A stretch of 64,000 nucleotides of DNA from an uncultured Bacteroidales bacterium. Lineage in GTDB: Bacteria; Bacteroidota; Bacteroidia; Bacteroidales; P3. This document shows, in pieces, positions 49,979 through 59,200 of the stretch; positions within the stretch are counted from its first letter, which is position 1, and each line of letters begins with the position of its first letter. The stretch covers positions 1 to 64,000 of the forward strand of contig CASEWE010000001.1 of the NCBI GenBank assembly GCA_949291555.1, written 5' to 3'. The translations under genes and the position numbers were made by a program. The notes under the pieces were generated by a model. That model was given only the letters and a program-made list of their open reading frames with translations, ran no database searches and was not told the DNA's origin.

Positions 49979-50587
49979 TCAGGAATTTTTCTTGGTTTCC
50001 TGGTATTCCCGGTTCAAACCCTCCAGGACCGGACGGGTAATGTCCATGGAAGGCTGGGAATGAAGCACGCCGCTGTTCCGGCCCGTTATCACGACCATGG
50101 TGTAGGGCCCGTTCTCGGCATCGTACCGGCGGACGAAATCCAAAATGGCATTGCTCACCTCTTCCATGCGCTGGGCTTGCAGCGTCACAATCTGATTGGC
50201 ATAGGTCTGCTGGAGGGTGGCTATCTCCTGCTGCTTCTGTTCCAGATCCGATTCCCGCTTCCGCTGCTCGGCCAGGGTCAAAGTAGCGCCTATCCGCAGA
50301 TAATTCTCGTACTCGGTCTGGAACTGGGTGGCCTGACGTTGTATGTCGTCTGTAAGGCGTTGCTCCGTCCGGGCCAGTTCCGCCTGAATATCTGCCACCA
50401 TCTGGAAACCCGCATTGATGCTATCCATGTTCACCGTGGCAATACGCATCTCCGATACCGCGGCACCGGCAGCGGCAGCGGTTTGGCCGGAAACCGGCGC
50501 CGTGGCGCTTTCCTTTTTTCCGCATGCGCTGAAAACGCCCGCCACAACAAAGCATAAAATGCTGATTTTTAATACACTTATTTTCAT
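49979..50587 (-). CDS. OmpH/Skp-like lipoprotein
   Basis: 202 residues. Lipoprotein signal ending VFSAC (Cys at about 22). After a Thr/Ala linker the domain matches OmpH/Skp chaperones: ATVNMDSINAGFQMVADIQAELARTEQR, a coiled coil to about 150 (FQTEYENYLRIGATLTLAEQRKRESDLEQKQQEIATLQ is split by regular heptads), and ITGRNSGVLHSQPSMDIT, as in other OmpH relatives. Skp proteins hold unfolded outer-membrane proteins; this one would be membrane anchored. The ATG at 50587 starts the signal; a TACTTTTG box sits upstream at 50609-50616. Confidence 0.85.
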   Translation of the reverse strand: MKISVLKISILCFVVAGVFSACGKKESATAPVSGQTAAAAGAAVSEMRIATVNMDSINAGFQMVADIQAELARTEQRLTDDIQRQATQFQTEYENYLRIGATLTLAEQRKRESDLEQKQQEIATLQQTYANQIVTLQAQRMEEVSNAILDFVRRYDAENGPYTMVVITGRNSGVLHSQPSMDITRPVLEGLNREYQETKKNS

Positions 50588-50910
50588 TTCAAAAATTTTT
50601 GCGAGTTTCAAAAGTATTGAAAAGCTTTCATATATCCCTGCCGGAAAACTTAAAAAACCTTAACGCGCGCAACCCGGCCCTTTCCCCGGCATGGCAAGTC
50701 CTTCCGGCAGAAGGAAACCGAGGCCCGAGGAGGCCGGCCCTGAAACGCTCCTTTTGCCGGCTTCGAGTCTTCCTCTCCACCTTTCCGGCCTGTCCCCTTC
50801 CCTCGGAATCGTGCCGCAAGGCCCGGGGCTTCGCCGCTTCCCTCCTAATCCCCTTCGTTGGAAAGGAACCACGAACACGGCCCCGCTCGCCACCCGCACC
50901 GCCTCCTATC
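50588..50910. other. Intergenic region between OmpH-like gene and recQ
   Basis: 323 bases without a gene. It contains a possible promoter box for the OmpH-like gene (50609-50616, TACTTTTG) and the direct repeat of the recQ 3' end (50844-50935). Confidence 0.55.
50609..50616 (-). promoter_or_regulatory. Possible promoter -7 box of the OmpH-nadC unit
   Basis: TACTTTTG on the minus strand, 22 bases before the ATG. No TTTG was seen at -33. Confidence 0.4.
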
Positions 50911-50935
50911 CTAATTCCCTTCGTTGGAAAGGAAC
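50844..50935. repeat. 26-bp direct repeat that includes the recQ 3' end
   Basis: CCTAATTCCCTTCGTTGGAA... at 50910-50935 (last codons and stop of recQ) is repeated at 50844-50869 with one mismatch, 66 bases apart. Confidence 0.85.
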
Positions 50936-53103
50936 TGTATACGGACAAGGCGTATTTCGTTTTCATCGAACTCGTTTTCGCCCAATTCCACCAAAGCCTG
51001 CTGCACCGAATCGTTGTCCGCTTCCAAGAAATACCCGTAGATCTCGTCCCGGTGATCGGCATCCAATGCGTCTTCAACGTAATAGTCGATGTTCAGGCGG
51101 GTTCCCGATTCAACGATGCGTTCCACTTCCGAAAGAAGCTCGTCCATGGAAAGGTTCTTGGCCAAAGCAATGTCGTCCAAGGAAACCTTCCGGTCTATGC
51201 TCTGGATGATATAGACCTTCAAGCCCGACTTGTTCACCACCGACTTGACCACGATGTCCTGCGGGCGCTCGATGTCGTTCTCTTCCACATACCGTTTTAT
51301 CAAATCGACAAACGGACGGCCGTATTTCTGGGCCTTTCCCACGCCCACCCCCGTGATGTGCGTCATTTCCTCTATCGTGACCGGGTACTGGATCGTCATG
51401 TCCTTCAAGGAAACGTCCTGGAAAATCACGTACGGCGGAAGGTTTTCGTTGCGGGCCATGTCTTTGAGCAAATCCTTCAACAAGGCGTACAAAGTCTTGT
51501 CTACCGCCTCCACGGCACTATTCCCTCCGGCCATGTACTCGGCATCGTCGGGATTGTAGGTGTGGTCCCGGATCACCTGGATCGGAAAAGGATTTTCGAT
51601 ATAAGCCTCCCCCGCCGGAGTAACCTTCACCACCCCGTAGTCTTCTATGTCCTTGACCAGAAGATCGTTGATAATGCACTGACGAATCACGGCCTTCCAG
51701 TACCGCTCGTCGCGGCCTTTCCCCTTTCCGAACTGGGGCAGCAGGTTGTGCTTGTAATTCTTGATGGAAGGAGACAGTTTCCCCATGCAGATGGCCACGA
51801 TGTAATCGGTCTTGAACTGCTGCTTGATATCGCGCACGACACCTATCACGAAACGGGCCTGCTCCGTAGCGTCTTCCTTTTGGCGAGGATAGACGCAATT
51901 GTCGCAATTATGGCAGTTGTCCTGCTCGTACTTCTCCCCGAAATAATGCAAGAGGTTCTTCCTACGGCACATGGAGGTCTCGGCATAGGAAATGGTTTCG
52001 GACATGAGCTGCCGTGCCACTTCCTGCTCGGAAACCTGCTTGTCCTTGAGGAATTTCTCCAATTTCACAATGTCTTCCTCGCAATAGAAAGCCACGCACT
52101 TCCCCTCTCCCCCGTCCCGTCCAGCCCGCCCGGTTTCCTGGTAATACCCTTCCAGGCTCTTGGGCATGTCGTAATGCACCACGAAACGCACATCCGGCTT
52201 GTCGATTCCCATTCCGAACGCAATCGTGGCCACGATGACATCCACATCCTCCATCAGGAACTTGTCCTGGTTCGTGGCCCGGGTCTGGGCATCGAGGCCG
52301 GCGTGGTAAGGCAAAGCCCGGATGCCGTTCGCGCAAAGCACCTCAGCAAACTCTTCCACCTTCTTCCGGCTCAGGCAGTAGACAATGCCCGACTTCCCGC
52401 TGTTTTCACGAATGAACTTGACGATATCCCGATCCACGTTCTTGGTCTTGGGCCTCACCTCGTAATAAAGGTTCTCGCGGTTGAACGAGGAAATGAAGAC
52501 CTGCGCGTCGAGCATGCCGAGATTCTTCTGTATGTCTTTCTGGACTTTGGGCGTGGCGGTAGCCGTAAGGGCCATGACCGGGACTTTCTGCCCGATTTTG
52601 TCGACAATGGGCTTGATGCGGCGGTACTCGGGCCTGAAGTCATGCCCCCATTCCGAAATGCAATGCGCCTCGTCGATGGCATACAGGGAAATGGACAACG
52701 TGCGGAAAAATTCCACGTTCTCGTCCTTGGTAAGCGTCTCCGGGGCAACGTACAGCAATTTGGTCTTGCCCGAAGCCAAGTCGTCCTTCACCTGCTTCAT
52801 CTCGGCCTTCGTCAACGAGGAATTGAGGTAATGGGCTATGTCGGACGTGCTGCCCAGGTTGCGGACGGAATCGACCTGGTTCTTCATCAAGGCGATGAGC
52901 GGGGATACGATAAGGGCGGTTCCGGGCAGTATCATGGCCGGCAGCTGGTAACAAAGCGACTTGCCACCTCCGGTAGGCATGATCACGAAAGTGTCCCGGC
53001 CTTGCAAAACATTCTGGATGATGGCTTCCTGGTTGCCCTTGAACTGAGTGAATCCGAACACACGCTGGAGCTCCCCATGCAAAAAGTCACTGCTGTATCC
53101 CAT
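50911..53103 (-). CDS. recQ: ATP-dependent DNA helicase RecQ
   Basis: 730 residues, the long Bacteroidetes form. Motifs: GNQEAIIQNVLQGRDTFV, Walker A IMPTGGGKSLCYQLPA (43-50), DEAH box AIDEAHCISEWGHDFRPEY (144-147), ALTATATPKV, motif IV-VI with YHAGLDA, VIVATIAFGMGIDKPDVRFVVH and YYQETGRAGRDGG. The RQC zinc site CRRKNLLHYFG ... CHNCDNC follows, then a winged helix, an HRDC domain (TLYALLKDLLKDMARNENLPPYVIFQD) and a C-terminal extension ending in acidic helices. It unwinds DNA 3'-5' in recombination repair. Divergent from kdsD with 61 bases between. Confidence 0.96.
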   Translation of the reverse strand: MGYSSDFLHGELQRVFGFTQFKGNQEAIIQNVLQGRDTFVIMPTGGGKSLCYQLPAMILPGTALIVSPLIALMKNQVDSVRNLGSTSDIAHYLNSSLTKAEMKQVKDDLASGKTKLLYVAPETLTKDENVEFFRTLSISLYAIDEAHCISEWGHDFRPEYRRIKPIVDKIGQKVPVMALTATATPKVQKDIQKNLGMLDAQVFISSFNRENLYYEVRPKTKNVDRDIVKFIRENSGKSGIVYCLSRKKVEEFAEVLCANGIRALPYHAGLDAQTRATNQDKFLMEDVDVIVATIAFGMGIDKPDVRFVVHYDMPKSLEGYYQETGRAGRDGGEGKCVAFYCEEDIVKLEKFLKDKQVSEQEVARQLMSETISYAETSMCRRKNLLHYFGEKYEQDNCHNCDNCVYPRQKEDATEQARFVIGVVRDIKQQFKTDYIVAICMGKLSPSIKNYKHNLLPQFGKGKGRDERYWKAVIRQCIINDLLVKDIEDYGVVKVTPAGEAYIENPFPIQVIRDHTYNPDDAEYMAGGNSAVEAVDKTLYALLKDLLKDMARNENLPPYVIFQDVSLKDMTIQYPVTIEEMTHITGVGVGKAQKYGRPFVDLIKRYVEENDIERPQDIVVKSVVNKSGLKVYIIQSIDRKVSLDDIALAKNLSMDELLSEVERIVESGTRLNIDYYVEDALDADHRDEIYGYFLEADNDSVQQALVELGENEFDENEIRLVRIQFLSNEGN

Positions 53104-53128
53104 GGCGATCCGGGTTAAGAAAATTGTT

Positions 53129-53136
53129 TATTTTTG
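53129..53136 (+). promoter_or_regulatory. Possible promoter -7 box of kdsD
   Basis: TATTTTTG on the plus strand, 28 bases before the TTG start of kdsD. No clear -33 element. Confidence 0.4.
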
Positions 53137-53150
53137 CTGGCCATAAGTAT

Positions 53151-53180
53151 CAAAGATAATATAATTGTTGGAAAACCAAA
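53151..53180 (-). promoter_or_regulatory. Promoter of recQ
   Basis: On the minus strand TTTG (53180-53177), 18 bases, then TATCTTTG (53158-53151): a near-perfect Bacteroidetes promoter. Its -33 part lies within the first codons of kdsD, and its start site overlaps that of kdsD. Confidence 0.75.
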
Positions 53181-54136
53181 AGCAAATAACGGACATAATC
53201 CGGCACGCCATCGCCTGTGAAAGAGATGCCGTGGGCAATCTCCTGGGCCTTGTCACGGACGATATGGCCGTTGCGGTCGAAAAGATACTTCATGGAAAAG
53301 GGCGCGTCATTGTGACCGGTATCGGGAAAAGCGCCAACATCGGCACCAAAATCGTTTCCACATTCAATTCCACCGGCACGCCGGCCATCTTCATGCACGC
53401 GGCCGATGCCATCCATGGCGATTTGGGCATCATCCAGCCGCACGACATCGTGATCTGCCTCTCCAAAAGCGGCCAGACCCCTGAAATCAAAGTCCTGATT
53501 CCCCTTATCCGGAATTTCGGCAACCTGCTCATCGCCATGGTGGGCAACAAGGACTCGTTCCTGGCCCGGGAAGCGGATCTGGTCATCGATTGCACGGTCG
53601 AACACGAAGCCTGCCCCAACAATCTCGCCCCTACCGCCAGCACGACCGCCCAGCTGGTCATGGGAGACGCTCTGGCTATCGCCCTCCTGGAATGCCGGGG
53701 CTTCAGCCCGAAAGACTTTGCCAAATACCATCCCGGCGGCTCGCTTGGCAAGCAGCTTTACCTCAGGACCAAAGACCTTTCCTGCCAAAACGAAAAGCCG
53801 CAAGTCGGCCCGCTCGACCCGGTAAAGAAGGTCATCATTGAAATTTCCTCGAAACGGCTGGGGGCGGCGGCCGTCATAGACCAAGACCGCCTGGTCGGCA
53901 TCATCACCGACGGGGACCTGCGCCGGATGCTCCTCAACGACCTTTCCATCGACACCACGCTGGCAAAAGACATCATGACCCCCGACCCGAAATGCGTGCA
54001 AGAAGACGACATGGCCGTCAAGGCTTTGGAACTGATGCGGCAGAACAATATCACCCAAGCCATTGTCTTGGACAATCAGGGCCGTTATGCAGGTTTCGTC
54101 CACCTTCACGACCTTCTCAAGGAAGGCATTCTCTAA
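53165..54136 (+). CDS. kdsD: Arabinose-5-phosphate isomerase (KdsD/GutQ family)
   Basis: 323 residues. It converts ribulose-5-phosphate to arabinose-5-phosphate for Kdo in LPS. SIS domain about 35-175: VIVTGIGKSANIGTKIVSTF, HAADAIHGDLGII, LSKSGQTPE; then CBS pair about 205-320 (KRLGAAAVIDQDRLVGIITDGDLRRML; MTPDPKCVQEDDMAVKALELM). The frame has a stop (TAA) just before 53165, so translation must start at TTG 53165 or 53168, or else lose the conserved first helix (next Met is residue 34). A TTG start is therefore nearly forced. Followed after 19 bases by lptB: LPS synthesis and export side by side. Confidence 0.92.
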   Translation: MLENQKQITDIIRHAIACERDAVGNLLGLVTDDMAVAVEKILHGKGRVIVTGIGKSANIGTKIVSTFNSTGTPAIFMHAADAIHGDLGIIQPHDIVICLSKSGQTPEIKVLIPLIRNFGNLLIAMVGNKDSFLAREADLVIDCTVEHEACPNNLAPTASTTAQLVMGDALAIALLECRGFSPKDFAKYHPGGSLGKQLYLRTKDLSCQNEKPQVGPLDPVKKVIIEISSKRLGAAAVIDQDRLVGIITDGDLRRMLLNDLSIDTTLAKDIMTPDPKCVQEDDMAVKALELMRQNNITQAIVLDNQGRYAGFVHLHDLLKEGIL

Positions 54137-54155
54137 CGCTTAAAACCCGGAAAAA

Positions 54156-54878
54156 ATGGTATTACGCACCCAAGACATCGTAAAGGTTTATCACCAGCGC
54201 ACGGTGGTCGACCACGTTTCAATCGAATTGAAGCAAGGGGAAATCGTAGGCCTGCTCGGTCCCAACGGAGCCGGTAAAACCACCTCTTTCTATATCATGG
54301 TCGGGCTCATCAAAGCCCTTTCGGGAAAAGTGTTCCTCGATGAAAAGGACATCACCCATCTTCCCATGTACCGCAGGGCGCAATTGGGCGTAGGCTACCT
54401 GGCGCAAGAGCCTTCGGTGTTCCGGCACATGAGCGTGGAAGACAATATCGATTCCATTCTGGAATTCATCATCAAGAACCCGGCCGAACGCAAAGAACAC
54501 CTGGAGTCCCTTCTGAAGGAATTCGGCATCGAGCACGTTCGGAAGACAAAAGGGATAAGCCTCTCGGGCGGCGAGAAAAGACGCACCGAAATAGCCCGGG
54601 CTTTGGCTTCCAATCCCAAATTCATCCTCTTGGACGAACCTTTCGCCGGCATCGACCCCTTGGCCGTGGAGGACATCAAGAAAATCGTGCTGCAGCTCAA
54701 GGAAAAGAACATCGGCATCCTCATTACCGATCACAACGCCCAGGAAACCCTCTCCATCACAGACCGTTCCTACCTTCTCTACAGCGGGAAAATCCTCAAA
54801 TCCGGAACTTCGGCCAGCCTGGCCGCCGACCCCGAGGTCCGCGAAAAATACTTGGGCCGGGACTTCGAGTTGAAATAA
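54156..54878 (+). CDS. lptB: LPS export ABC transporter ATP-binding protein
   Basis: 240 residues. Walker A LLGPNGAGKTT (35-43), Q-loop YLAQEPSVFRHMSVEDN (specific for LptB), signature SLSGGEKRRTEIARAL, Walker B FILLDEPFAGIDPLAVEDI and switch His in LITDHNAQETL. It powers extraction of LPS from the inner membrane together with LptF/G, which are not in this window. It is 19 bases after kdsD and probably cotranscribed. Confidence 0.97.
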   Translation: MVLRTQDIVKVYHQRTVVDHVSIELKQGEIVGLLGPNGAGKTTSFYIMVGLIKALSGKVFLDEKDITHLPMYRRAQLGVGYLAQEPSVFRHMSVEDNIDSILEFIIKNPAERKEHLESLLKEFGIEHVRKTKGISLSGGEKRRTEIARALASNPKFILLDEPFAGIDPLAVEDIKKIVLQLKEKNIGILITDHNAQETLSITDRSYLLYSGKILKSGTSASLAADPEVREKYLGRDFELK

Positions 54879-55042
54879 AAACGCCGCGCCGCCCGCAGCA
54901 AGCCCGGGAGATCAGCCGCATCAAGAGATTCCGAATAGAAACAAGGCGCTGCCCCGCAAAACAGCGGAAAGCAGGCAGGCCTTTAAAGCCGGCAGGCTGC
55001 CCGGAAAGGCTTGCGCGGGCGGCTGTTTGCCCCCTCCTCGGC

Positions 55043-55633
55043 CTACTTCCAGCGCCACGAGCGCAAAAGCGTGTCGATGTCGGTCTTGAGGAACGCAATG
55101 ACGGGAGCCAGGGAGTCGTTGTTCGGAACACTGTTGATATACAACGAACCCCGCACGAAATGCCGGGAACTGTCGGTAAGGTAGAACTGGTAGGGCGAAG
55201 CCACGTCGCGGCCTTTCACATGGTACAAATACCCGAACCGGCGATTGGCCCGGTCGTGGATTTCCCATTCATCCACGCCGGTAGCCTTGGGCATGTGCCG
55301 CTGGATAAAGAACAGCGTGCTGGTGATGCAGGAGTCCAGATCCGGATCTTCCACATGGCTCAGATACACCTTGGCGTTCAATTCCGGAACGGCAATGTCC
55401 ACCCATGTGGTGCGCGGGTATTCTTTCTTGGAGGGAACCGGCTCCGCTCTGGCATAAACCGGCATGCGGAAAGAAAAGGGGTAGGCCGCCGAATCGAATG
55501 CCCGGTATGCTTTTTCCGGAACCTCGATCCGCATGTAAGCCCTCGGCTTCGGCACGTAATCGCCGCCGCAAGCCGTCAAGAAGCACAAGGCTGCCGCCAT
55601 CCAGACGGAGACCCGAAACAATCCCTTTTTCAT
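55043..55633 (-). CDS. gldD: Gliding motility lipoprotein GldD
   Basis: 196 residues. A lipoprotein signal ends CFLTAC (Cys at about 22). The GldD signature follows: YVPKPRAYMRIEVPEKAYRAF and YPFSFRMPVYA, then KEYPRTTWVDIAVPELNAKVYLSH and GSLYINSVPNNDSLAPVIAFLKTDIDTLL. In Flavobacterium, GldD is required for gliding and T9SS function. The ATG overlaps the gldE stop (ATGA), so translation is coupled. In nongliding gut Bacteroidales it is kept as part of the T9SS set. Confidence 0.93.
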   Translation of the reverse strand: MKKGLFRVSVWMAAALCFLTACGGDYVPKPRAYMRIEVPEKAYRAFDSAAYPFSFRMPVYARAEPVPSKKEYPRTTWVDIAVPELNAKVYLSHVEDPDLDSCITSTLFFIQRHMPKATGVDEWEIHDRANRRFGYLYHVKGRDVASPYQFYLTDSSRHFVRGSLYINSVPNNDSLAPVIAFLKTDIDTLLRSWRWK

Positions 55634-56868
55634 GACGGTTCGTTTTCTGCGTTTTCAATCCGGTTCATCCGGATGCGGGTGATCCGATGCTGCCCGATAG
55701 CTTCGACCGTGAAAACGAAATCCTTGAACGCGACCCGCATTCCCTTTGCCGGGAAGTAGCCCACTTCTTCCAGCACAAGCCCGGCAAGCGACTCGTAATC
55801 GCGCTCCTCGACATCGAAATAGGTATCTTCCACTTCCAGCAGCTTGCACAAGTCATGAATCGGCATGCGGCCATCGAACAAATAAGTGCCCGCATCGATT
55901 TTCTGGTAAAACCGATCCTCGTCCAAGGCATCGGATTCATCGTTGATCTCGCCCACCACTTCTTCGATGATATCTTCCAATGTCACAATGCCGCTGGTCC
56001 CGCCATAATCGTCGACCACCACGGCGATATGCAGCCGTTTTTTCTGGAATTCCCGGAGCAAGGCGTTGATTTTCTCCGTTTCCGGAACAAAAAGCGCCGG
56101 GCGGAGCAATTCCTGCCATCGGAAATCCGAGGCATTTTCCTTGCGCATGATCAAATCCTTGATGTACAGGAATCCCACGATGTGATCCAAATCCGATTCG
56201 TACACCGGCATACGCGAGTATTCCCGCTGATGGATCACCTCCATCACCTGTTCAAAAGAATCGCTTAACGACAAAGCCACCACATCGACCCGCGGCCGCA
56301 TGATTTCACACACCTCCACTTTGGAAAACCCCACTACCCCGCGGATCATGGCAGGCGCCTCGGCTTGAACCGTATCTGCTTGTTCCAAAGGCGATTCGAC
56401 CATCTCTTCCATTCCGATCCCCGGATCTTCCTTTTTCCCGGCAGCCGAACCGCATCGCCCCGCCGCCCAAGCAAAAGGATAAAGAAGATACCGGAACGCG
56501 TCGATCAGAAAAGAAAACCGCCGGGAAAAAAACAGGGGGAACCGGCTTCCTGCCATATAAGAGAACCAGTAAAGAAGGAAAAGGGACAAAAGGGCCCATG
56601 CCCGAAGGCCGGCCTGCAAACAAGAAAACACCCAGACGGAAAACAGTCCCGTTCCGGCCGCAACCAGGAAACCCGCCGCGAACAAACGCCCGGAAACGGA
56701 TCCGGCCCGGGTTTTCCCTCCCGGTCCGGGTTCGCCGGAAAGCCCCGGCCAACTGCTTTTCCCTTGTGGAAAAGCCGCCAGGAAAGCTGTCGCCGCCATG
56801 GCCGACAGGCTGCCCGCCCCCACAGCTATCAAAAAGCCGAGCGGAACAGAATTTTCCATCAATGTCAT
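55630..56868 (-). CDS. gldE: Gliding motility-associated protein GldE (CNNM/CorC family)
   Basis: 412 residues. N-terminal membrane region with several helices (about 8-30, 65-90, 92-112), where the usual DUF21 domain is present but divergent, with a Gly/Pro/Ser-rich loop at about 38-60. Then two CBS domains with MRPRVDVVALSLSDSFEQVM, REYSRMPVYESDLDHIVGFLYIKDL and VVVDDYGGTSGIVTLEDIIEEVVGEI, and a CorC_HlyC domain at the end. GldE works with GldD. The ATG at 56868 overlaps the pth stop (ATGA). Confidence 0.92.
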   Translation of the reverse strand: MTLMENSVPLGFLIAVGAGSLSAMAATAFLAAFPQGKSSWPGLSGEPGPGGKTRAGSVSGRLFAAGFLVAAGTGLFSVWVFSCLQAGLRAWALLSLFLLYWFSYMAGSRFPLFFSRRFSFLIDAFRYLLYPFAWAAGRCGSAAGKKEDPGIGMEEMVESPLEQADTVQAEAPAMIRGVVGFSKVEVCEIMRPRVDVVALSLSDSFEQVMEVIHQREYSRMPVYESDLDHIVGFLYIKDLIMRKENASDFRWQELLRPALFVPETEKINALLREFQKKRLHIAVVVDDYGGTSGIVTLEDIIEEVVGEINDESDALDEDRFYQKIDAGTYLFDGRMPIHDLCKLLEVEDTYFDVEERDYESLAGLVLEEVGYFPAKGMRVAFKDFVFTVEAIGQHRITRIRMNRIENAENEPS

Positions 56869-57428
56869 TTATTGTTGAACTCGTTCATGGCATGGGTGAT
56901 GCCCGAGCAAATGAAACTTTCAATCATCTCGCAAGCCGTGAGCAGCTTAGGCTCTACCAAAGCCAAGTCTTCCGGGGTGAAGCGCCCCAAAACATAATCT
57001 ATCTGCCTGCCTCGGGAAAACCGGCTCCCGATGCCGAACCTCAGCCGGGGATAATTCCGCGTGCCGATCATTTGCTCGATATTGGCCAGCCCGTTATGCC
57101 CGCCCGCGCTTCCTCCGGCTTTCATGCGCAGCTGCCCCGGATCCAAAGCGATATCGTCGACCACGACCAAGCAATTCTCCACCGGGACTTTCTCGGCTTC
57201 CAGCCAGTAACGCACCGCCTTCCCGCTTTCATTCATGTAGGTGGTCGGCTTGATGAGTTCCACAAGATGTCCCCGGCACTTGGTTTCGGCCCAGTAGGCG
57301 TAGCGTTCCATCGAAAACCGCACCCCCTTCCCGGCAGCGAACTTGTCGAGCACCATGAATCCCGCGTTATGGCGCGTGCCTTCGTACTCGGAACCGATAT
57401 TGCCCAATCCCACTACAAGGAATTTCAT
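56865..57428 (-). CDS. pth: Peptidyl-tRNA hydrolase
   Basis: 187 residues, standard. Motifs: LVVGLGNIGSEYEGTRHNAGFMVLD (catalytic His in TRHN), KPTTYMNESGKAV, VVVDDIALDPGQLRMK and GGSAGGHNGLANIEQMIGT, YPRLRFGIG. It recycles peptidyl-tRNA released from stalled ribosomes. It starts three bases after proS and overlaps gldE by four bases, so proS-pth-gldE-gldD look like one unit. In many Bacteroidales pth is instead near rplY and prs, which here lie 6 kb away. Confidence 0.96.
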   Translation of the reverse strand: MKFLVVGLGNIGSEYEGTRHNAGFMVLDKFAAGKGVRFSMERYAYWAETKCRGHLVELIKPTTYMNESGKAVRYWLEAEKVPVENCLVVVDDIALDPGQLRMKAGGSAGGHNGLANIEQMIGTRNYPRLRFGIGSRFSRGRQIDYVLGRFTPEDLALVEPKLLTACEMIESFICSGITHAMNEFNNK

Positions 57429-57431
57429 CTC

Positions 57432-58904
57432 TCAGTACGATTTTGCAAAAATGACCCGTCGATGCGAAGGCTTCCCGCTGTAAACGCACTTGCCCTCTTC
57501 CTCTTGCACATCGAAAGGTATGGCCCGGATAGTGGCTTTGGTCTCTTCTTTGATTTTCAGCTCGGTTTCGGTCGTGCCGTCCCAATGAGCCAAAAGGAAC
57601 TTCCCTTGCTCTATCTGGACTTTGAAATCCTCCCAGCTGTCCACCTTCACGGTATTCTCCTGACGATGTTTCAAGGCTCTTTCAAAAAGATTGCGCTGAA
57701 TATCTTCCAGCAAGGATTCCACCGCGGGCACGAGCTCCCCTTGCGGGCAAATGCTCTTTTCCAACGTGTCGCGGCGGCAGATCTCGGCCGAACCGTTTTC
57801 CATGTCGCGGGGGCCGATGGCAATGCGGACCGGCACGCCCTTGAATTCGTATTCGGTAAATTTCCAGCCGGGTTTCTGGTTGTCGTTGTCGTCGTATTTC
57901 ACGCTGATGCCTTTAGCTTCCAAGCCGGCCTTGATAGACCGGGCCGCCTCGGAAATCCGCTCCAACTGCTCCTTGTTCTTGTAGATGGGAACGATGGCCA
58001 CTTGCAGCGGCGCCAGCTTCGGGGGAAGGACAAGGCCGTGGTCATCGGAATGGGTCATGATCAACGCGCCCATGAGACGGGTCGAAACCCCCCAGGAGGA
58101 AGCCCATACATATTCCAGTTTGTTCTCCTTGTTGAGGAAAGTAACATCGAACGCCTTGGCGAAGTTCTGGCCTAAGAAATGCGAGGTGCCGGCCTGCAAA
58201 GCCTTGCCGTCCTGCATCATGGCCTCGATGCAATAGGTCTGGAGCGCGCCCGCGAAACGTTCGTTTTCGGTCTTGACCCCTTTGATTACCGGCATCGCCA
58301 TGTAATTTTCGGCAAAATCGGCATAAACATCCAGCATCTTCCGGGCTTCGGCCTGGGCCTCCTCTTCGGTGGCATGGGCGGTATGGCCTTCCTGCCAAAG
58401 GAATTCGGCCGTACGAAGGAAAAGACGGGTCCGCATTTCCCACCGGACCACATTGGCCCATTGATTCACCAGGATGGGCAAGTCCCGGTAGGATTGTATC
58501 CAGTTCTTGTAGGTGTTCCAGATAATCGTTTCCGAAGTGGGCCGAACAATCAGCTCTTCCTCTAACCGGGCAGCCGGGTCCACGCTCACGCCTTTTCCGT
58601 CCTCATTGGCTTTGAGCCGGTAATGGGTAACCACGGCGCACTCCTTGGCAAAGCCTTCCACGTGGTCGGCTTCCCGGCTGAAAAACGATTTGGGAATAAA
58701 AAGCGGGAAATAGGCGTTCTGATGGCCGGTTTCTTTGAACTTCCGGTCCAAAACCGCTTGCATTTTCTCCCAGATGGCATAGCCATAGGGTTTTATCACC
58801 ATGCAACCGCGGACAGCCGAAGTTTCGGCCAAATCCGCCCGGTTTACCAATTCGTTATACCAATCCGAATAATTTTCGGCGCGAGTGGAAAAATCTTTTG
58901 CCAT
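57432..58904 (-). CDS. proS: Prolyl-tRNA synthetase (eukaryote/archaeon-like type)
   Basis: 490 residues, the short form without the bacterial editing insertion, typical of Bacteroidetes. Class II motifs: [67 protein letters not shown] (motif 2), [26 protein letters not shown] and [24 protein letters not shown] (motif 3). A C-terminal anticodon-binding domain (VAIVPIYKN) and a zinc-like tail ending FAKSY follow. It charges tRNA-Pro (one of which is encoded at 9108-9183). Confidence 0.96.
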   Translation of the reverse strand: MAKDFSTRAENYSDWYNELVNRADLAETSAVRGCMVIKPYGYAIWEKMQAVLDRKFKETGHQNAYFPLFIPKSFFSREADHVEGFAKECAVVTHYRLKANEDGKGVSVDPAARLEEELIVRPTSETIIWNTYKNWIQSYRDLPILVNQWANVVRWEMRTRLFLRTAEFLWQEGHTAHATEEEAQAEARKMLDVYADFAENYMAMPVIKGVKTENERFAGALQTYCIEAMMQDGKALQAGTSHFLGQNFAKAFDVTFLNKENKLEYVWASSWGVSTRLMGALIMTHSDDHGLVLPPKLAPLQVAIVPIYKNKEQLERISEAARSIKAGLEAKGISVKYDDNDNQKPGWKFTEYEFKGVPVRIAIGPRDMENGSAEICRRDTLEKSICPQGELVPAVESLLEDIQRNLFERALKHRQENTVKVDSWEDFKVQIEQGKFLLAHWDGTTETELKIKEETKATIRAIPFDVQEEEGKCVYSGKPSHRRVIFAKSY

Positions 58905-59200
58905 ATCTGCTATGTCCTGATTATTTCTTATTTTGTCGTCTTTTGCCGTTTTTGCCCGGGTTTTTCCCTGCTTAGGCTTTCGGGCGCGGACGATGAAAAA
59001 CCCCGGCGTTTCCGGACCGTATCGCCCGCAAGCATCAGGATAACGCCATGAAAAGCTCGAAACCGCTTGGCACGCTTATTGCAATAAAATAGCGGTCGCC
59101 CTGTCTTGAAGCAAAAACGCGACAAAAATACTTCAAAATCGCGTATGTTGAAACAGGACCGGAGCGCGTTGTTCCGGAACATACAAGAAAGGAGAAAACC
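58905..59200. other. Divergent region between proS and lipoprotein gene
   Basis: 296 bases. A TATTTTTG box on the minus strand (59123-59130) with TTTC at a 19-base distance may be the proS promoter, leaving a leader near 210 bases. On the plus strand a good ribosome binding site, AAAGGAG, precedes the ATG at 59201. Confidence 0.45.
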
